Shown one piece after another: positions 48,639 through 63,757 of a stretch of DNA of 64,000 nt; the first letter of the stretch is position 1; each line of letters opens with the position of its first letter. Origin of the DNA: Bartonella bovis 91-4 (GTDB taxonomy: Bacteria > Pseudomonadota > Alphaproteobacteria > Rhizobiales > Rhizobiaceae); NCBI RefSeq assembly GCF_000384965.1, contig NZ_CM001844.1, positions 1,310,667 to 1,374,666 on the forward strand. Direction: 5' to 3'. Under the pieces are notes generated by a model that did not search any database, was not told the origin of the DNA, and saw only the letters and a list, made by a program, of their open reading frames with translations. The position numbers and the translations under genes are program-made.

Positions 48639-49229
48639 ATGTTTATTCAAACTGAAACCACACCAAACCCTGCAACACTTAAATTTTTACCAGGCCGTGT
48701 GGTTCTTGATAAAGGTGTATTAGAGTTTCACAACAGCAAAGAAGCTGATCAAAATTCACCCCTTGCTGCTAAACTGTTTACAATTCCAAACGTCAGCAGT
48801 GTTCTTTTAGGATATGATTTTATTGCTGTAACAAAAAATGCAGGAGAATGGCAACACCTCAAACCAGCGATCTTGGGTACAATTATGGAACATTTTCTTT
48901 CCAATGACCCCACTGTTACCACTGATGCCGCTCTCCAAACACACCCCCCTGCAATTCATGAAGAATTTTATGACGAAAAAGATGCAGATATTGTCATGAC
49001 AATCAAAGAGATTCTTGAAACACGTGTTCGCCCAGCTGTTGCCAATGATGGTGGGGACATTACTTTTCGTGGCTTTGAGAATGGCATTGTTTATTTAAAT
49101 ATGCGCGGTGCGTGCGCCGGGTGTCCATCTTCAACAGCCACACTTAAACACGGGATTGAAAATCTTTTACGCCATTTTATTCCAGAAGTTTTGGGCGTTG
49201 AAGCCATACCGCAAGAGGTTGCTCTATAA
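48639..49229 (+). CDS. Nfu-type iron-sulfur cluster carrier
   Basis: 196 residues. The N-terminal Nfu domain begins MFIQTETTPNPATLKFLPGR; the C-terminal NifU-like domain holds the cluster-binding Cys159 and Cys162 (RGACAGCPSS) after RVRPAVANDGGDITFRGFE-like sequence. It binds a 4Fe-4S cluster and passes it to target enzymes. The start is supported by AAGGAT upstream. Confidence 0.95.
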   Translation: MFIQTETTPNPATLKFLPGRVVLDKGVLEFHNSKEADQNSPLAAKLFTIPNVSSVLLGYDFIAVTKNAGEWQHLKPAILGTIMEHFLSNDPTVTTDAALQTHPPAIHEEFYDEKDADIVMTIKEILETRVRPAVANDGGDITFRGFENGIVYLNMRGACAGCPSSTATLKHGIENLLRHFIPEVLGVEAIPQEVAL

Positions 49230-49560
49230 ACTTGCAAGTAATGCGGTAAGCAAAAAAAAGAAGCCATTTTGTATAAAGATCGTATACAAATCATTTGCTG
49301 AAAATCATTTGTTGAAAGCTAAGGGAACTGTTATCATTTATCAAAACTATACTTATCAGCAATCTAAATATAAGAGGGACAATAGATCGGAAATTGAACA
49401 GAACCCAAAAGTTTGCATTACACAAAAACTTGCATTATACGAAGATCAAAAAAAGCGTGCATAAATCAAAGCTGTAAATATAAAAATGCTTAAAGAATAT
49501 AAGAGCGCCTGATAATATACATGCATGCTTTTAAAGTACTTATAAACCTTCAAAACAATA
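49230..49560. other. Gap between nfu and the groEL terminator
   Basis: 331 bp. A frame that runs from inside nfu through this gap exists on the plus strand, but its Lys-rich composition and lack of a start outside nfu argue against a gene. Nothing else seen. Confidence 0.45.
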
Positions 49561-49590
49561 AAAAAACGGGCCATCTGGCCCGTTTCTTTT
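49561..49590 (-). terminator. groEL terminator
   Basis: Stem ACGGGCC and GGCCCGT around a four-base loop, followed on the minus strand by a run of T, 20 bp after the groEL stop. Confidence 0.9.
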
Positions 49591-49610
49591 TACCTATGGG
49601 TTTAAGGCGC

Positions 49611-51254
<1,644 letters not shown>

Positions 51255-51302
51255 TTAATTTCTCCTTGGATATAAATAAACGAAACAAATTGAGAAAATG
51301 GA

Positions 51303-51599
51303 TTAACCCAAAATCCCCATAATGTCGGATTCTTTCATGATTAAGAGTTCTTCACCATTAATCTTCACTTCGGTTCCAGACCATTTCCCAAATAAGATTC
51401 GGTCTCCTGCTTTAACTTCTAGAGGCACGCGCTTCCCATTATTATCGAGAGCACCATTGCCAACAGCGATCACCTCACCTTCTTGAGGTTTTTCTTTTGC
51501 TGTATCGGGGATAATAATCCCACCAGCGGTTTTATTTTCAGATTCAACCCGACGAACGACAACACGATCGTGAAGTGGGCGGAATTGTGTGTTAGCCAT
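51303..51599 (-). CDS. groES: GroES, 10-kDa co-chaperonin
   Basis: 98 residues, starting [20 protein letters not shown] with the mobile loop ([18 protein letters not shown]) that docks on GroEL. It caps the folding chamber. First gene of the operon. Confidence 0.99.
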   Translation of the reverse strand: MANTQFRPLHDRVVVRRVESENKTAGGIIIPDTAKEKPQEGEVIAVGNGALDNNGKRVPLEVKAGDRILFGKWSGTEVKINGEELLIMKESDIMGILG

Positions 51600-51646
51600 G
51601 TTTTAAACCCTTAAAACTTAGTATAACTGATTAATCTTAAATTTTA

Positions 51647-51673
51647 TTAGCACTCTGTAGTTGCGAGTGCTAA
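51647..51673 (-). promoter_or_regulatory. CIRCE element (HrcA operator)
   Basis: TTAGCACTC, nine-base spacer, GAGTGCTAA: a perfect match to the CIRCE consensus bound by the heat-shock repressor HrcA. It lies between the promoter and groES, 47 bp before the start codon. Confidence 0.97.
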
Positions 51674-51684
51674 TTTATAAATTT

Positions 51685-51713
51685 TATATAAAAACATTGA
51701 TCCGCAATGTCAA
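51685..51713 (-). promoter_or_regulatory. Vegetative promoter of groES-groEL
   Basis: On the minus strand, TTGACA (51708-51713), a 17-bp spacer and TATATA (51685-51690), just upstream of CIRCE. HrcA bound at CIRCE would block it. Confidence 0.75.
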
Positions 51714-51822
51714 GGATTCTAAATAAAATAATTTATTTTATATTGATTCTAACGGACTCTTTGATTCTGGTCGAAAAATGCTTATCTTTTACTAAATCAA
51801 TAAATATATATTAAGGGATTGT

Positions 51823-53214
51823 ATGATGCTTAAAACACGCCAAGAAACCGATAGTTTGGGGACAGTTTCAGTTCCTCATGATCGTTATTGGGGAGCGCAA
51901 ACAGAACGTTCTCGACATAATTTCAATATTGGCTCAGAAAAACAGCCTCTCTCATTGATCTACGCTTTAAGTCTTATCAAAAAGACAGCAGCTCTTGTGA
52001 ATATGCAAAAAGGAAAGCTTCCGCAAGACATAGGGCAAGCAATTGTCACTGCCGCTGATGAAGTGCTTTCTGGTGCATTTGATACGCATTTCCCCCTAGC
52101 GGTTTGGCAAACAGGTTCTGGCACACAAAGCAATATGAACGTCAATGAAGTAATCGCCAATCGTGCTAACGTACTTTTAGGGGGAACACTTGGTAGCAAA
52201 GCACCCGTACATCCCAATGACCACGTGAATATGAGCCAATCGTCAAATGATTCTTTTCCCACAGCGCTTCATATTGCCACCACACTGCAAACACGCCAAC
52301 ATTTTTTTCCAATCCTTGATACTCTTATTGCCAGTCTTCAAACAAAAGAAGAAGAATTTGCAGACATCATAAAATTGGGACGCACGCATACGCAAGATGC
52401 CACCCCCCTTACTTTGGGGCAAGAATTTTCAGGCTATCGCGCTGCACTAGAAGCTAACCGTCAACGCATTGAAATGGCTCTTACTGATGTTCAAATGCTT
52501 GCCCAAGGGGGAACAGCTGTTGGAACAGGTCTCAATGCACCAAAAGGATTTGATGTTGCATTTGCTGAAACGATTAGTCCACTTACAGGGGTAACTTTCA
52601 CAACTGCTAATAATAAATTTGAAGCTCTTGCCCACCACGGAGCCCTTGCAAACTTCCATGGAAGCTTGAACGCATTGGCAGCTGATTTATTCAAAATTGC
52701 AAATGATATCCGTTTCTTAGGATCAGGACCACGTTCAGGCCTTGGTGAATTAAGCCTTCCAGAAAATGAACCCGGCTCTTCCATTATGCCAGGAAAAGTC
52801 AACCCAACCCAATGTGAAGCCTTAAGTATGGTTGCATGCCAAGTCTTTGGAAATCAGACTAGTGTGACCTTTGCTGCAAGCCAAGGCCATTTTGAACTAA
52901 ATGCATTCAAACCTGTTATCGGTTATAATGTTCTGCAGTCTCTTTCTCTTCTTGGTGATTCCATGCACTCTTTCGATATTAATTGCATCAAAGGGCTGCG
53001 TGCTAATAAGAATCATATCCAATCCCTTCTCGAGCGCTCTCTCATGCTTGTTACCGCTCTTGCACCAGAAATTGGTTACGAAAAAGCCGCCGACATTGCA
53101 AAAACAGCTCATAAAAATGGAACAACCTTACGGGAAGAAGCTTTAAAAGCCGGAATTACCGAAGCTGACTATGACCGACTAGTTGATCCACAGAAAATGA
53201 TCCACCCACAATAA
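51823..53214 (+). CDS. fumC: Class II fumarase
   Basis: 463 residues. The signature [11 protein letters not shown] is at residues 318-328, with [12 protein letters not shown] and the substrate segments [15 protein letters not shown] and [19 protein letters not shown]. It hydrates fumarate to malate in the TCA cycle, without an iron-sulfur cluster. The double ATG start at 51823/51826 follows AAGGGA. Confidence 0.98.
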   Translation: MMLKTRQETDSLGTVSVPHDRYWGAQTERSRHNFNIGSEKQPLSLIYALSLIKKTAALVNMQKGKLPQDIGQAIVTAADEVLSGAFDTHFPLAVWQTGSGTQSNMNVNEVIANRANVLLGGTLGSKAPVHPNDHVNMSQSSNDSFPTALHIATTLQTRQHFFPILDTLIASLQTKEEEFADIIKLGRTHTQDATPLTLGQEFSGYRAALEANRQRIEMALTDVQMLAQGGTAVGTGLNAPKGFDVAFAETISPLTGVTFTTANNKFEALAHHGALANFHGSLNALAADLFKIANDIRFLGSGPRSGLGELSLPENEPGSSIMPGKVNPTQCEALSMVACQVFGNQTSVTFAASQGHFELNAFKPVIGYNVLQSLSLLGDSMHSFDINCIKGLRANKNHIQSLLERSLMLVTALAPEIGYEKAADIAKTAHKNGTTLREEALKAGITEADYDRLVDPQKMIHPQ

Positions 53215-53280
53215 GGCTATTTTATGGTATTGATGAATTTTTGTCATTATGAATAATAGTTTTAATATCAACGATATATT

Positions 53281-54909
53281 TTATGTTATAATATCAGGCT
53301 GTTCGCGGCCCAAATAGTCTTTTATTTTTAACAATTCAAGCGCTGCTAAAAATAAAGGTTGAAGTACTTTTTGCAGATCTTGAGTGTATTTGCGGGGGAT
53401 GTTTTTATATTGTTCGAGATAAATGCGTACAGTTGCACCCCCCGTTCCTGTTCCAGATAAACGCACGACAAGCCGTGCTCCATTTTCAAAAAACACCCGC
53501 ACCCCCTGCCTTACACTAATACTATCATCAATTGGGTCATGATACGCAAAATCATCACAGTGAGTCACAATCAACCCAGCAATCTTTGTCCCCGCTAAGG
53601 GCAACTGCGCACGCAAATGTTCCATCATCACATAAGCTTTTTGTGCTTCAACATTCTCATAATCATAGCGTGAATAATAAAAACGCCCGTACTTGTGCCA
53701 ATGTCTTTGCATAATTTGCGCTACAGTCTGCCCTGTTAGAGCCAAAAGGTTCAACCAAAATAATACAGCCCATAAACCGTCCTTTTCACGCACATGATGT
53801 GAACCCGTTCCAAAGCTTTCCTCACCACACAGGGTAACTTTTCCAGCATCTAAAAGTGTGCCAAAAAATTTCCATCCTGTTGGCGTTTCAAAAAGACTAA
53901 TCCCCTTTTCTTGTGCCACAAGGTCAGCAGCACGCCCTGTTGGCATTGAACGTGCAATCCCAGCAATACCCTGGTGATACCCTTTTATCAGGTGTGCATG
54001 TTCTGCCATAATAGCCAGTGAATCAGAAGGCGTGATAAATTGTTTGCGACCAATGATAAGATTGCGATCACCATCACCATCAGAAGCAGCACCAAGATCA
54101 GGCCCTTGATCAGACATGAGCAAATGATAAAGATCCTTTGCATGAACCAAATTGGGATCGGGATGAGAGCCCCCAAAATCTGGCAAAGGTGTTCCATTGA
54201 CTACTGTTCCTTGAGGAAAATTTAAGCGCTTTTCAAAAATTTCTTGTGCATAAGGCCCTGTGACTGCATGCATAGCATCAAATCGTAAGGTTAAACCTTT
54301 TTTCACCGCCTGACAAATGCAGTCAAAATCAAAAAGCTCTTCCATTAAAGCAGCATAATCTGCCACAGGGTCGATAACATCTACCTGCATAGAACCGATA
54401 AAGCTTTGCCCCTGTGTTTCTAAATCAATGTCTGGAGCTTCAACAATTTTATAAGAAGAAAGGCGTTGCGATGCTGCAAAAATAGCATCACACAAACAAT
54501 CAGGCGCCGGACCACCATTGGAAATATTATATTTTATACCACAATCACCATTTACACCACCAGGATTGTGACTTGCTGATAAAATAATACCCCCATGTGC
54601 ATGATATTTGCGAATAAGGTGCGACACAGCAGGTGTTGATAAAATTCCCCCTCTTCCCACCTTAATACAGCCCACACCGTTTGCAGCTGCCATTTTTAAC
54701 ACAAGCTGAATAAGGGTGTCGTTTAAATAGCGCCCATCCCCACCAAGGATGAGTAATTTTCCCTCAAGAGGTCCAACACTATTAAAAATGGACTGAATAA
54801 AATTTTCAACATAATGGGGCTGCTGAAAAACCGACACTTTTTTACGTAAACCAGATGTTCCAAGTTTTTGATCATGAAAAGCCGTTGTCAAAACAGTGTT
54901 GACGATCAT
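53281..54909 (-). CDS. pgm: Phosphoglucomutase
   Basis: 542 residues of the alpha-D-phosphohexomutase family. The catalytic Ser113 lies in SASHNPGG, the Mg-binding loop is ASDGDGDRN, and the sugar-binding loop is CGEESFGTGSHH. It interconverts glucose 1- and 6-phosphate, feeding nucleotide-sugar and envelope polysaccharide synthesis. The N-terminus (TAFHDQKLGTSGLRKKV) is standard. Confidence 0.96.
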   Translation of the reverse strand: MIVNTVLTTAFHDQKLGTSGLRKKVSVFQQPHYVENFIQSIFNSVGPLEGKLLILGGDGRYLNDTLIQLVLKMAAANGVGCIKVGRGGILSTPAVSHLIRKYHAHGGIILSASHNPGGVNGDCGIKYNISNGGPAPDCLCDAIFAASQRLSSYKIVEAPDIDLETQGQSFIGSMQVDVIDPVADYAALMEELFDFDCICQAVKKGLTLRFDAMHAVTGPYAQEIFEKRLNFPQGTVVNGTPLPDFGGSHPDPNLVHAKDLYHLLMSDQGPDLGAASDGDGDRNLIIGRKQFITPSDSLAIMAEHAHLIKGYHQGIAGIARSMPTGRAADLVAQEKGISLFETPTGWKFFGTLLDAGKVTLCGEESFGTGSHHVREKDGLWAVLFWLNLLALTGQTVAQIMQRHWHKYGRFYYSRYDYENVEAQKAYVMMEHLRAQLPLAGTKIAGLIVTHCDDFAYHDPIDDSISVRQGVRVFFENGARLVVRLSGTGTGGATVRIYLEQYKNIPRKYTQDLQKVLQPLFLAALELLKIKDYLGREQPDIIT

Positions 54910-55219
54910 GGAAATAACCTTCCTCTTATTTTCTCAACTTTAAAGGGAACATCTGCTACAACCAACATCTCATCAAATAGCTGTCTACGCAAAAACTTCC
55001 CCTAGCATCTTTTTTAGCAGTGCCTTTTGTCAAATGACCATCCCCTTGGTAGCTCCTGTTATTTAAGGGGTTATCATTTGATGAAGCTTTCATTCACTTT
55101 TTATCCAAACATGAAATACTTGCAAATTTGTCACAATCTACTACACTCCCAATATTCGTCATTGAAAAACAAAAATCGTTTTTGCAATACAATCCCAAAA
55201 GGCTTATAGGAGCGTAATT
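54910..55219. other. Divergent gap between pgm and the peroxiredoxin gene
   Basis: 310 bp with promoters for both genes. It contains a conspicuous inverted repeat at 55031-55080; no coding frame is convincing. Confidence 0.5.
55031..55080. other. Long imperfect hairpin
   Basis: CAAATGA (55031-55037) pairs with TCATTTG (55074-55080), and CCCCTT (55042-55047) with AAGGGG (55065-55070), giving a two-part stem around a 17-base loop. There is no T run after it, so it is not a plain terminator; a leader structure or protein site is possible. Confidence 0.5.
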
Positions 55220-55744
55220 ATGATAAAAAAACAAGTTCCCAATGTAACTTTCCACACACGTGTACGGGATGAATCAGTTGGCGGGGATAATCCTTACCGG
55301 TGGCAAGATGTCAATAGTGACACTTACTTTAAAGGGAAACGGGTTATTCTTTTTTCTCTCCCCGGAGCATTTACACCCACTTGTTCAACCTTTCAGCTTC
55401 CTGATTTTGAAAAACTTTATGACGAATTTAAAAAAGTCGGTATTGATGAAATTTACTGCCTCTCCGTCAATGATTCCTTTGTCATGAATGCCTGGGGTCA
55501 AAAGCAAGGTATTAAAAATGTGAAATTGATCCCTGATGGTTCAGGCGAATTTACCCGCAAAATGGGAATGCTGGTTGCTAAAGACAATGTGGGCTTTGGA
55601 ATGCGCTCATGGCGTTATGCCGCGGTTATTAATGATGGGGTTATTGAACATTGGTTTGAAGAAAAAGGCTATTCAGATAATTGCCCCACAGACCCATACG
55701 AAGTTTCATCCCCCCAACATATTTTAAAAACACTTCAAGGTTAA
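55220..55744 (+). CDS. Peroxiredoxin (Prx5/AhpE-like thioredoxin-fold)
   Basis: 174 residues. The peroxidatic Cys55 sits in LPGAFTPTCSTFQLP, the Prx5 motif, followed by the family's NDSFVMNAWG segment. Further cysteines (CLSV near 79 and DNCP near 153) could act in resolution. It reduces hydrogen and alkyl peroxides, useful to a blood-borne bacterium. GGAG lies seven bases before the ATG. Confidence 0.94.
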   Translation: MIKKQVPNVTFHTRVRDESVGGDNPYRWQDVNSDTYFKGKRVILFSLPGAFTPTCSTFQLPDFEKLYDEFKKVGIDEIYCLSVNDSFVMNAWGQKQGIKNVKLIPDGSGEFTRKMGMLVAKDNVGFGMRSWRYAAVINDGVIEHWFEEKGYSDNCPTDPYEVSSPQHILKTLQG

Positions 55745-55804
55745 GTGCACACAACAAAGATCACTTCTTTAAAGAAGATTACATTTTTTAAGATGCACAT
55801 TAAG

Positions 55805-55850
55805 ACAGCATAAATCACCTTACATTAAGGAATTTATGCTGTTTTTGTTT
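55805..55850 (+). terminator. Terminator after the peroxiredoxin gene
   Basis: An 11-bp perfect stem ACAGCATAAAT / ATTTATGCTGT followed by TTTTGTTTTT, 60 bp after the stop codon; also usable from the hisS side. Confidence 0.85.
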
Positions 55851-55885
55851 TTAAACCTATATGGAACCTTAAAAAACAAAGACAT

Positions 55886-57361
55886 CTACCATCCTTGTTT
55901 TTCCAAAATATCCTTTACTGCTTGAACCATTTCACTTTCCTTAACGGTTATTTGCGCTGGGCGGCTTTCACGCCATGTTTGATTATCTTCAATTTCAGTA
56001 GCTAAACGTGCACCTTCCACTAAATCTTTGATTTGGACTTCTTTACGCTCGCGTTCTTGTGACCCTTGAATCACCACACAAGGTGCACGGCGTCGATCTG
56101 CATATTTCATTTGTGCCTTAATACCTGCCTCCCCTAAATATACTTCAGATCGAATATCCGCATTGCGCAATTGCATCACCATGTTTTGATAACGTGCAGC
56201 GCTGCCTGGCTCTTGATCCATCATCAACACCACAACTGGGCCTGTCTTTTCCTCCACAGAAAATGTCCCATGGCTTTGCAAAATTGCTATTAAACGTGAC
56301 AAACCAATTGAAAAACCCGTTGCGGGGACATTGTCATTGCGAAAGCGTGCAATCAACCCATCATAGCGCCCACCTCCACCAATAGATCCAAAGGTAAGCT
56401 TTTCCCCGTACTTATTGCAGAATTCAGCTTCAAAAACAGGCCCCGTATAATAGTCCAACCCTCGTACAACCGATGGATCAATCCTCATACAGTCCTCATA
56501 ATCGTTTTTGACAAAAATTTCCTGCATTTCCTCAAGCTCACGCATCCCTTCACGCCCACGAGGATGATGACCAACTATGTTTTTGAGAAACGTTATTGTT
56601 TTTTCCAAAGTCTGAAACTTCGCATCCAACAAGCCAAGGATATACTCAATCTGGTCGTTAGTTAGTTCCGCTCCTTTCGTGAAATCACCGCTTTCATCCA
56701 AACGGCCCTCCCCTAAAAGCGAATATACACCTCCACAACCAAGTCGATCAAACTTATCGATAGCCCTAAAAACAGTTAAGCGTTTGCCAGCTTGTTTCTC
56801 CCCCCCCAAACCAAGATTTTCTAAAACAGCATCTAAAATTTTCCGATTATTCAGCCGAATGACATAATTACGACGCGACATTCCTAATTTTTCTAAACTA
56901 TCTGCTGCCATCATACATATTTCTGCATCTGCTGCCACCGTTGATGCCCCTACAATATCAGCATCCAACTGCATAAATTGACGAAAGCGCCCTGGCCCTG
57001 GCTTGTCATTACGAAAGACATGTCCAAAACGATAGCTGCGATAAGGTTTTGGTAAAACTTCAAAATTCTCAGCAACATAGCGAGCAAGAGGCGCTGTGAG
57101 ATCATAGCGCAAAGACATCCATTGTTCATCATCATCTTGTAAAGAAAACACACCTGCATTCGGGCGATCTACATCAGGCAAAAACTTTCCAAGCGCATCT
57201 GTATATTCAAAAATCGGTGTTTCAAGCGCTTCAAAACCGTAAAGTTCATAAACTTCACGTATCTGAGCCGTCATTGTCTCAAGCTCTTGTAACTCTAAAC
57301 CCGTGTAATCAACAAAACCCCGTGGTAAACGCGCTTTAGTTTTTTTTTGTTTCGTAGACAT
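55886..57361 (-). CDS. hisS: Histidyl-tRNA synthetase
   Basis: 491 residues, class II. Motif 2 reads [20 protein letters not shown], the histidine-binding loop [14 protein letters not shown] and motif 3 [13 protein letters not shown] are present. Length is of the long alphaproteobacterial type. It charges tRNA-His. No hisZ or hisG is linked here. Confidence 0.97.
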   Translation of the reverse strand: MSTKQKKTKARLPRGFVDYTGLELQELETMTAQIREVYELYGFEALETPIFEYTDALGKFLPDVDRPNAGVFSLQDDDEQWMSLRYDLTAPLARYVAENFEVLPKPYRSYRFGHVFRNDKPGPGRFRQFMQLDADIVGASTVAADAEICMMAADSLEKLGMSRRNYVIRLNNRKILDAVLENLGLGGEKQAGKRLTVFRAIDKFDRLGCGGVYSLLGEGRLDESGDFTKGAELTNDQIEYILGLLDAKFQTLEKTITFLKNIVGHHPRGREGMRELEEMQEIFVKNDYEDCMRIDPSVVRGLDYYTGPVFEAEFCNKYGEKLTFGSIGGGGRYDGLIARFRNDNVPATGFSIGLSRLIAILQSHGTFSVEEKTGPVVVLMMDQEPGSAARYQNMVMQLRNADIRSEVYLGEAGIKAQMKYADRRRAPCVVIQGSQERERKEVQIKDLVEGARLATEIEDNQTWRESRPAQITVKESEMVQAVKDILEKQGW

Positions 57362-58186
57362 GATGTTTCTCTATTCAGCAATGTATGTTTGCATAACCCT
57401 GTTTTCGCGAACGATCATGTCTAGCCCATCAAAATGAACGCCGCAATAACTTTATATAACCCGTGGTTATAGACAATGATTTGGTTTTTAACCTCACAAA
57501 ACAATATACCCCCATTATCATCAGTTTCTGCTCACACACCAAAGCATCACCCAACATGTTCAAGATTTGGCTGCACTGTATTCCTCTTTTTGTCTCTATA
57601 TTTACGTATAACCTCATGTTCGCGGCATAAGATGCCATTGTATTTACAATAAATGCCGCAGTAACTTTATACATTTAAGGTTGATACACACCATCACCCC
57701 TCCTTCATCACTTTGCCATCATGCTGCCATTGTGTTGCTATCACGTTGCTTTTCCCTCAACAATCAGGCCACTATTAAACCGATTCCATTTTGTCAAAAA
57801 CTTTCTAAGCTCGTAGCAAAATTTCAAACGATAGATATTTATGACACAGGTGTCTTACTACTGTTTCAAGAAATCTTTTTTGTCTTAAGAAATTCTTTTC
57901 TACATCAATACGCAAAGAGCAGACGCGCTATTTTAATCAAATTAAAACTGTTCTAAAGTGATAAAAATTTGGTAAAAAAATTGCAAAATTAAATAAAACC
58001 CTCCTTCTCTTAAGAAAACAAATAGTATCAAATTTTTTTAATCAACATTGACAACTATTCAAAAAATACTATTCATCATAAAAATGCTCTTTTCTTAACT
58101 AAGAAAACACATATTTTCCCTATCCTAAAAGATGCGTTTGCAGTGTATGAGATGAAATATCGTCTTTAAAGGACTTAAGGAATAAA
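57362..58186. other. Long gap between hisS and gpsA
   Basis: 825 bp without a credible gene. A degenerate 24-bp direct repeat is seen (GCCGCAATAACTTTATA at 57434 and GCCGCAGTAACTTTATA at 57653). Frames of 80-90 codons on both strands lack family resemblance and ribosome binding sites. The gpsA promoter is at its right end. Confidence 0.45.
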
Positions 58187-59122
58187 ATGAAAATAACAAT
58201 TTTTGGCGGTGGAATTTGGGGAAAAGCTCTTGCATTTGCTTTTGCACATAAAAATGAAGTCTGCATTGTTTCAAGACGTGATATCACCCCTGCATTAGAC
58301 CCTTTAAATAAAATATTGAGTAAAAATTCTCATTCAATTATTTCACAATGTTCTTTAAATGAGAGCTTAGATTCTACACTTTTTGTCATTGCTATTAGTG
58401 TTCAAGCTTTAAGAGAATGGTTTGCTTGCACATCTTTGAAAAAAGACTCAAAAATACTTATCACAAGTAAGGGAATTGAGGAAAATACAGGAGCATTTGT
58501 CAGTCACATTGCCAAAGATTTCATTTCTCCAGAAAATCTTTGTTTTTTAGCAGGTCCAAGCTTTGCTAAAGAAATTATTCTCAGTCTGCCATGTGCCTTA
58601 ACTATTCATTCGCACAATTTTACCCTTGCTCAAGAATTTGCAAGCAAAATGCCTGACTTTATCAAACCCTATATTGAAAATGACATCATTGGTGGAGAAG
58701 TGGCAAGTGCGTATAAAAATGTCATTGCCATAGCGGGTGGAATTTGTGACGGATTGCAATTAGGTCAGAATGCTAAAGCATCTCTTCTATCACGTGGACT
58801 GGTAGAAATGTATCAATTTGCAGAATATTTTGGTGCCAAAATGCAAACTTTCCTAGGGCTTTCTGGTGCAGGTGATCTATTCTTAACAGCAAATTCTCTG
58901 CTTTCTAGAAATTACCGTGTTGGGTTAGGATTAGCACAAAACAAACCTTTACAAAATATTTTAAGCGAGCTAGGTGGAATAGCCGAAGGCATCAAAACTT
59001 CTAATGCAATCACTCAAATTGCCCAAAAAAAAGGAATTTACGCACCTATCGCTACAGAAATTCAAAAAATCATTCAAGGCAAAAACCCTTTAGAAAGTAT
59101 GAGCGCTTTGATGAAAAGGTGA
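58187..59122 (+). CDS. gpsA: Glycerol-3-phosphate dehydrogenase, epsilonproteobacterial type
   Basis: 311 residues. The dinucleotide-binding loop is [11 protein letters not shown] (residues 6-16); catalytic and substrate segments include [37 protein letters not shown] (with the active-site Lys) and [20 protein letters not shown]. It makes sn-glycerol 3-phosphate for phospholipids. From memory, the wording ([43 protein letters not shown]) is close to Helicobacter GpsA and unlike rhizobial GpsA, and it is shorter than the rhizobial form, so it was probably acquired by transfer. It is flanked by non-coding DNA. Confidence 0.93.
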   Translation: MKITIFGGGIWGKALAFAFAHKNEVCIVSRRDITPALDPLNKILSKNSHSIISQCSLNESLDSTLFVIAISVQALREWFACTSLKKDSKILITSKGIEENTGAFVSHIAKDFISPENLCFLAGPSFAKEIILSLPCALTIHSHNFTLAQEFASKMPDFIKPYIENDIIGGEVASAYKNVIAIAGGICDGLQLGQNAKASLLSRGLVEMYQFAEYFGAKMQTFLGLSGAGDLFLTANSLLSRNYRVGLGLAQNKPLQNILSELGGIAEGIKTSNAITQIAQKKGIYAPIATEIQKIIQGKNPLESMSALMKR

Positions 59123-59162
59123 CTTTAAAATAAAGTTCTAACAAAGAAATTTTATTCAATAA

Positions 59163-59660
59163 GTTATCAGCTTTTTAGATGCTAATCATTTGAAGAGAGT
59201 TTATGAAGAGAGCTTATCTGATATAGATTCTATTGTTAAAGCTTTGCTGCATAATCCTTCAGGTTATTCTGTCTATCTTAAGAAACTAGGTGATCGTTTG
59301 TCTAGCCGGCTTGAAACGATTACAGCTGATATTGATCGTGATGATGTTGTGCGTGGACTTATGAACAACGGTATGACCCAAGCTGAAGCTGAACACACTG
59401 CAGATCATGCCATCAGTGTTTATCACACAGCAAGATCACAAACTGAGCAGGCGATCAAAAGCTTCAACCAACAAATCGACAACCTGTCTCATCACCTTGA
59501 ACAAACAGCAAAGAGCGCGCAGAACTTTGCCGATCAAGCAATTGGAACAGCTTCTACAATTGGATGGTGGAGCTTTTTAGGCAGCCTTATTGGCGCTGTT
59601 ATAGCAACTGTATGCGGCTATTACGGTGCCAAAAGCCGTAAACATTGCTGCCTTTTTTAA
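59163..59660 (+). CDS. Coiled-coil protein with C-terminal membrane anchor, no normal start
   Basis: The frame is open from 59163, but the first ATG in frame lies only at about codon 70; TTG at 59190 would give 156 residues. The protein is helical (VYLKKLGDRLSSRLETITAD, IKSFNQQIDNLSHHLEQTAK) and ends in a membrane helix (WWSFLGSLIGAVIATVCGYY) and a short basic tail. No family recognised. It may be the surviving 3' part of a larger gene or a TTG-started gene. Confidence 0.55.
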   Translation, partial: VISFLDANHLKRVYEESLSDIDSIVKALLHNPSGYSVYLKKLGDRLSSRLETITADIDRDDVVRGLMNNGMTQAEAEHTADHAISVYHTARSQTEQAIKSFNQQIDNLSHHLEQTAKSAQNFADQAIGTASTIGWWSFLGSLIGAVIATVCGYYGAKSRKHCCLF

Positions 59661-59710
59661 AAGCTTTGCTAAAAAAAGCACAATGGATCATACTTGATCA
59701 TCACAACAAG

Positions 59711-59738
59711 AAAGCTGCTATAAATTAGCAGCTTTTTT
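59711..59738 (+). terminator. Terminator after the coiled-coil gene
   Basis: Stem AAAGCTGCTA / TAGCAGCTTT around TAAAT, followed by T residues, 50 bp after the stop codon. Confidence 0.85.
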
Positions 59739-59739
59739 A

Positions 59740-60537
59740 GTTCACAAAGAAAAGCAACTTTTCTAGCATTTTAAAATATTCTGCTTGAGATACCCACCAC
59801 ATCCACCTTTTTTGGAACAATATAAACGAGAACTCTTTAATTATAGTGTAGCGGTACACATCACTTAAATGACGCTGTTAAACCATATTCCCAAGATAGA
59901 GTTAAGTGAGTAAAGCTAACAAAACACTTTCCTCTCTTTTCATTAAGATTTTTTGTCTTAGTGGAAAGGATATGATAGCTAGAGTGATAAGCGAGAACGC
60001 AAAATGATCTTCACAACATATGACACAATGTTTTTGTAAAATAAAGAAATACTAAGAATTTAAATTAGAACTGAAGTACTAGCCTATACCAACATTCATA
60101 GTGGCACCATAGTCATTCATTTTATAAATTAAACCTTATAGCTTTATATTGTAGTTTTCAACTTGAACGGATTACCAAACAACCACGCAGCAACACCCTT
60201 TTAGGACGTTTTTAATCTGTGCAGAAATAAGGAGAGACGTTTTGTGCTCTATCATTTTGAGCCATCCCCTCCCATTTGTAGTTATGTTGAGAGAACACCA
60301 CAGATAGCCTCTCACTTTTAAAGGCGGGCCAGACTATACAAAGATTGTGTATTGAAAAGCTTATGTATTGATTTGTCAAATGAGAAGAGAGTTTGTAGAG
60401 AAACGGTCAGATAAGGATATTTCACAGCCGATATGAAGTTTAACAGTAAAGTATGTTAAAGCCTCTCATAAGAAGCAATTATTGATTTCCTATAGTGATA
60501 TTTTTGGGTAGAGAGTGGAAATGTTGTTAGGCATTTT
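59740..60537. other. Non-coding gap before the rRNA operon end
   Basis: 798 bp, no frame with protein-like composition and no RNA gene I recognise. It lies downstream of the rRNA operon on the minus strand, so a terminator would be expected, but I see no clear one. Confidence 0.4.
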
Positions 60538-60613
<76 letters not shown>

Positions 60614-60727
60614 CCATTGAAGAGATACCACAGTTATTGTGACGATGACATTTTTGTAACAAAATCACTTGGACTGAAGACCTCTATTGGAAACTGTTTG
60701 AGAAGACCATTGTATGTTTTTAACAGA

Positions 60728-60844
60728 CCTGGCAGTGACTTACTCTCCCGTGCCTTAAGACACAGTACCATCAGCGCTGGAACGTTTCACGGCCGAGTTC
60801 GGGATGGGGATCGGGTGCAGGCGCTCCGCCATAACCACCAAGTC
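60728..60844 (-). rRNA. rrf: 5S rRNA
   Basis: About 117 nt on the minus strand, from GACTTGGTGGTTATGGCGGA to GTCACTGCCAGG, containing the conserved CCCGATCCCATCCCGAACTC-like region. It lies about 100 bp after 23S. End points are within a few bases. Confidence 0.93.
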
Positions 60845-60947
60845 AGCTAAGAACATATCAAGGAATGAGAACTGGTTTTTTGCTTAGATTTTTGTTTTGT
60901 TTTATTTTTGAGATTTTTATTTTAGCATGAATATAGGGAATGGGAAC

Positions 60948-63757
<2,810 letters not shown>

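Noticed and set aside
49108..49464. A 118-codon frame overlapping the end of nfu
   Set aside because: It starts inside nfu in another frame, has Lys-rich random composition and no ribosome binding site.
57429..57956. Frames of 81 and 91 codons between hisS and gpsA
   Set aside because: No ribosome binding sites, no recognisable motifs, on opposite strands in repeat-bearing non-coding DNA.
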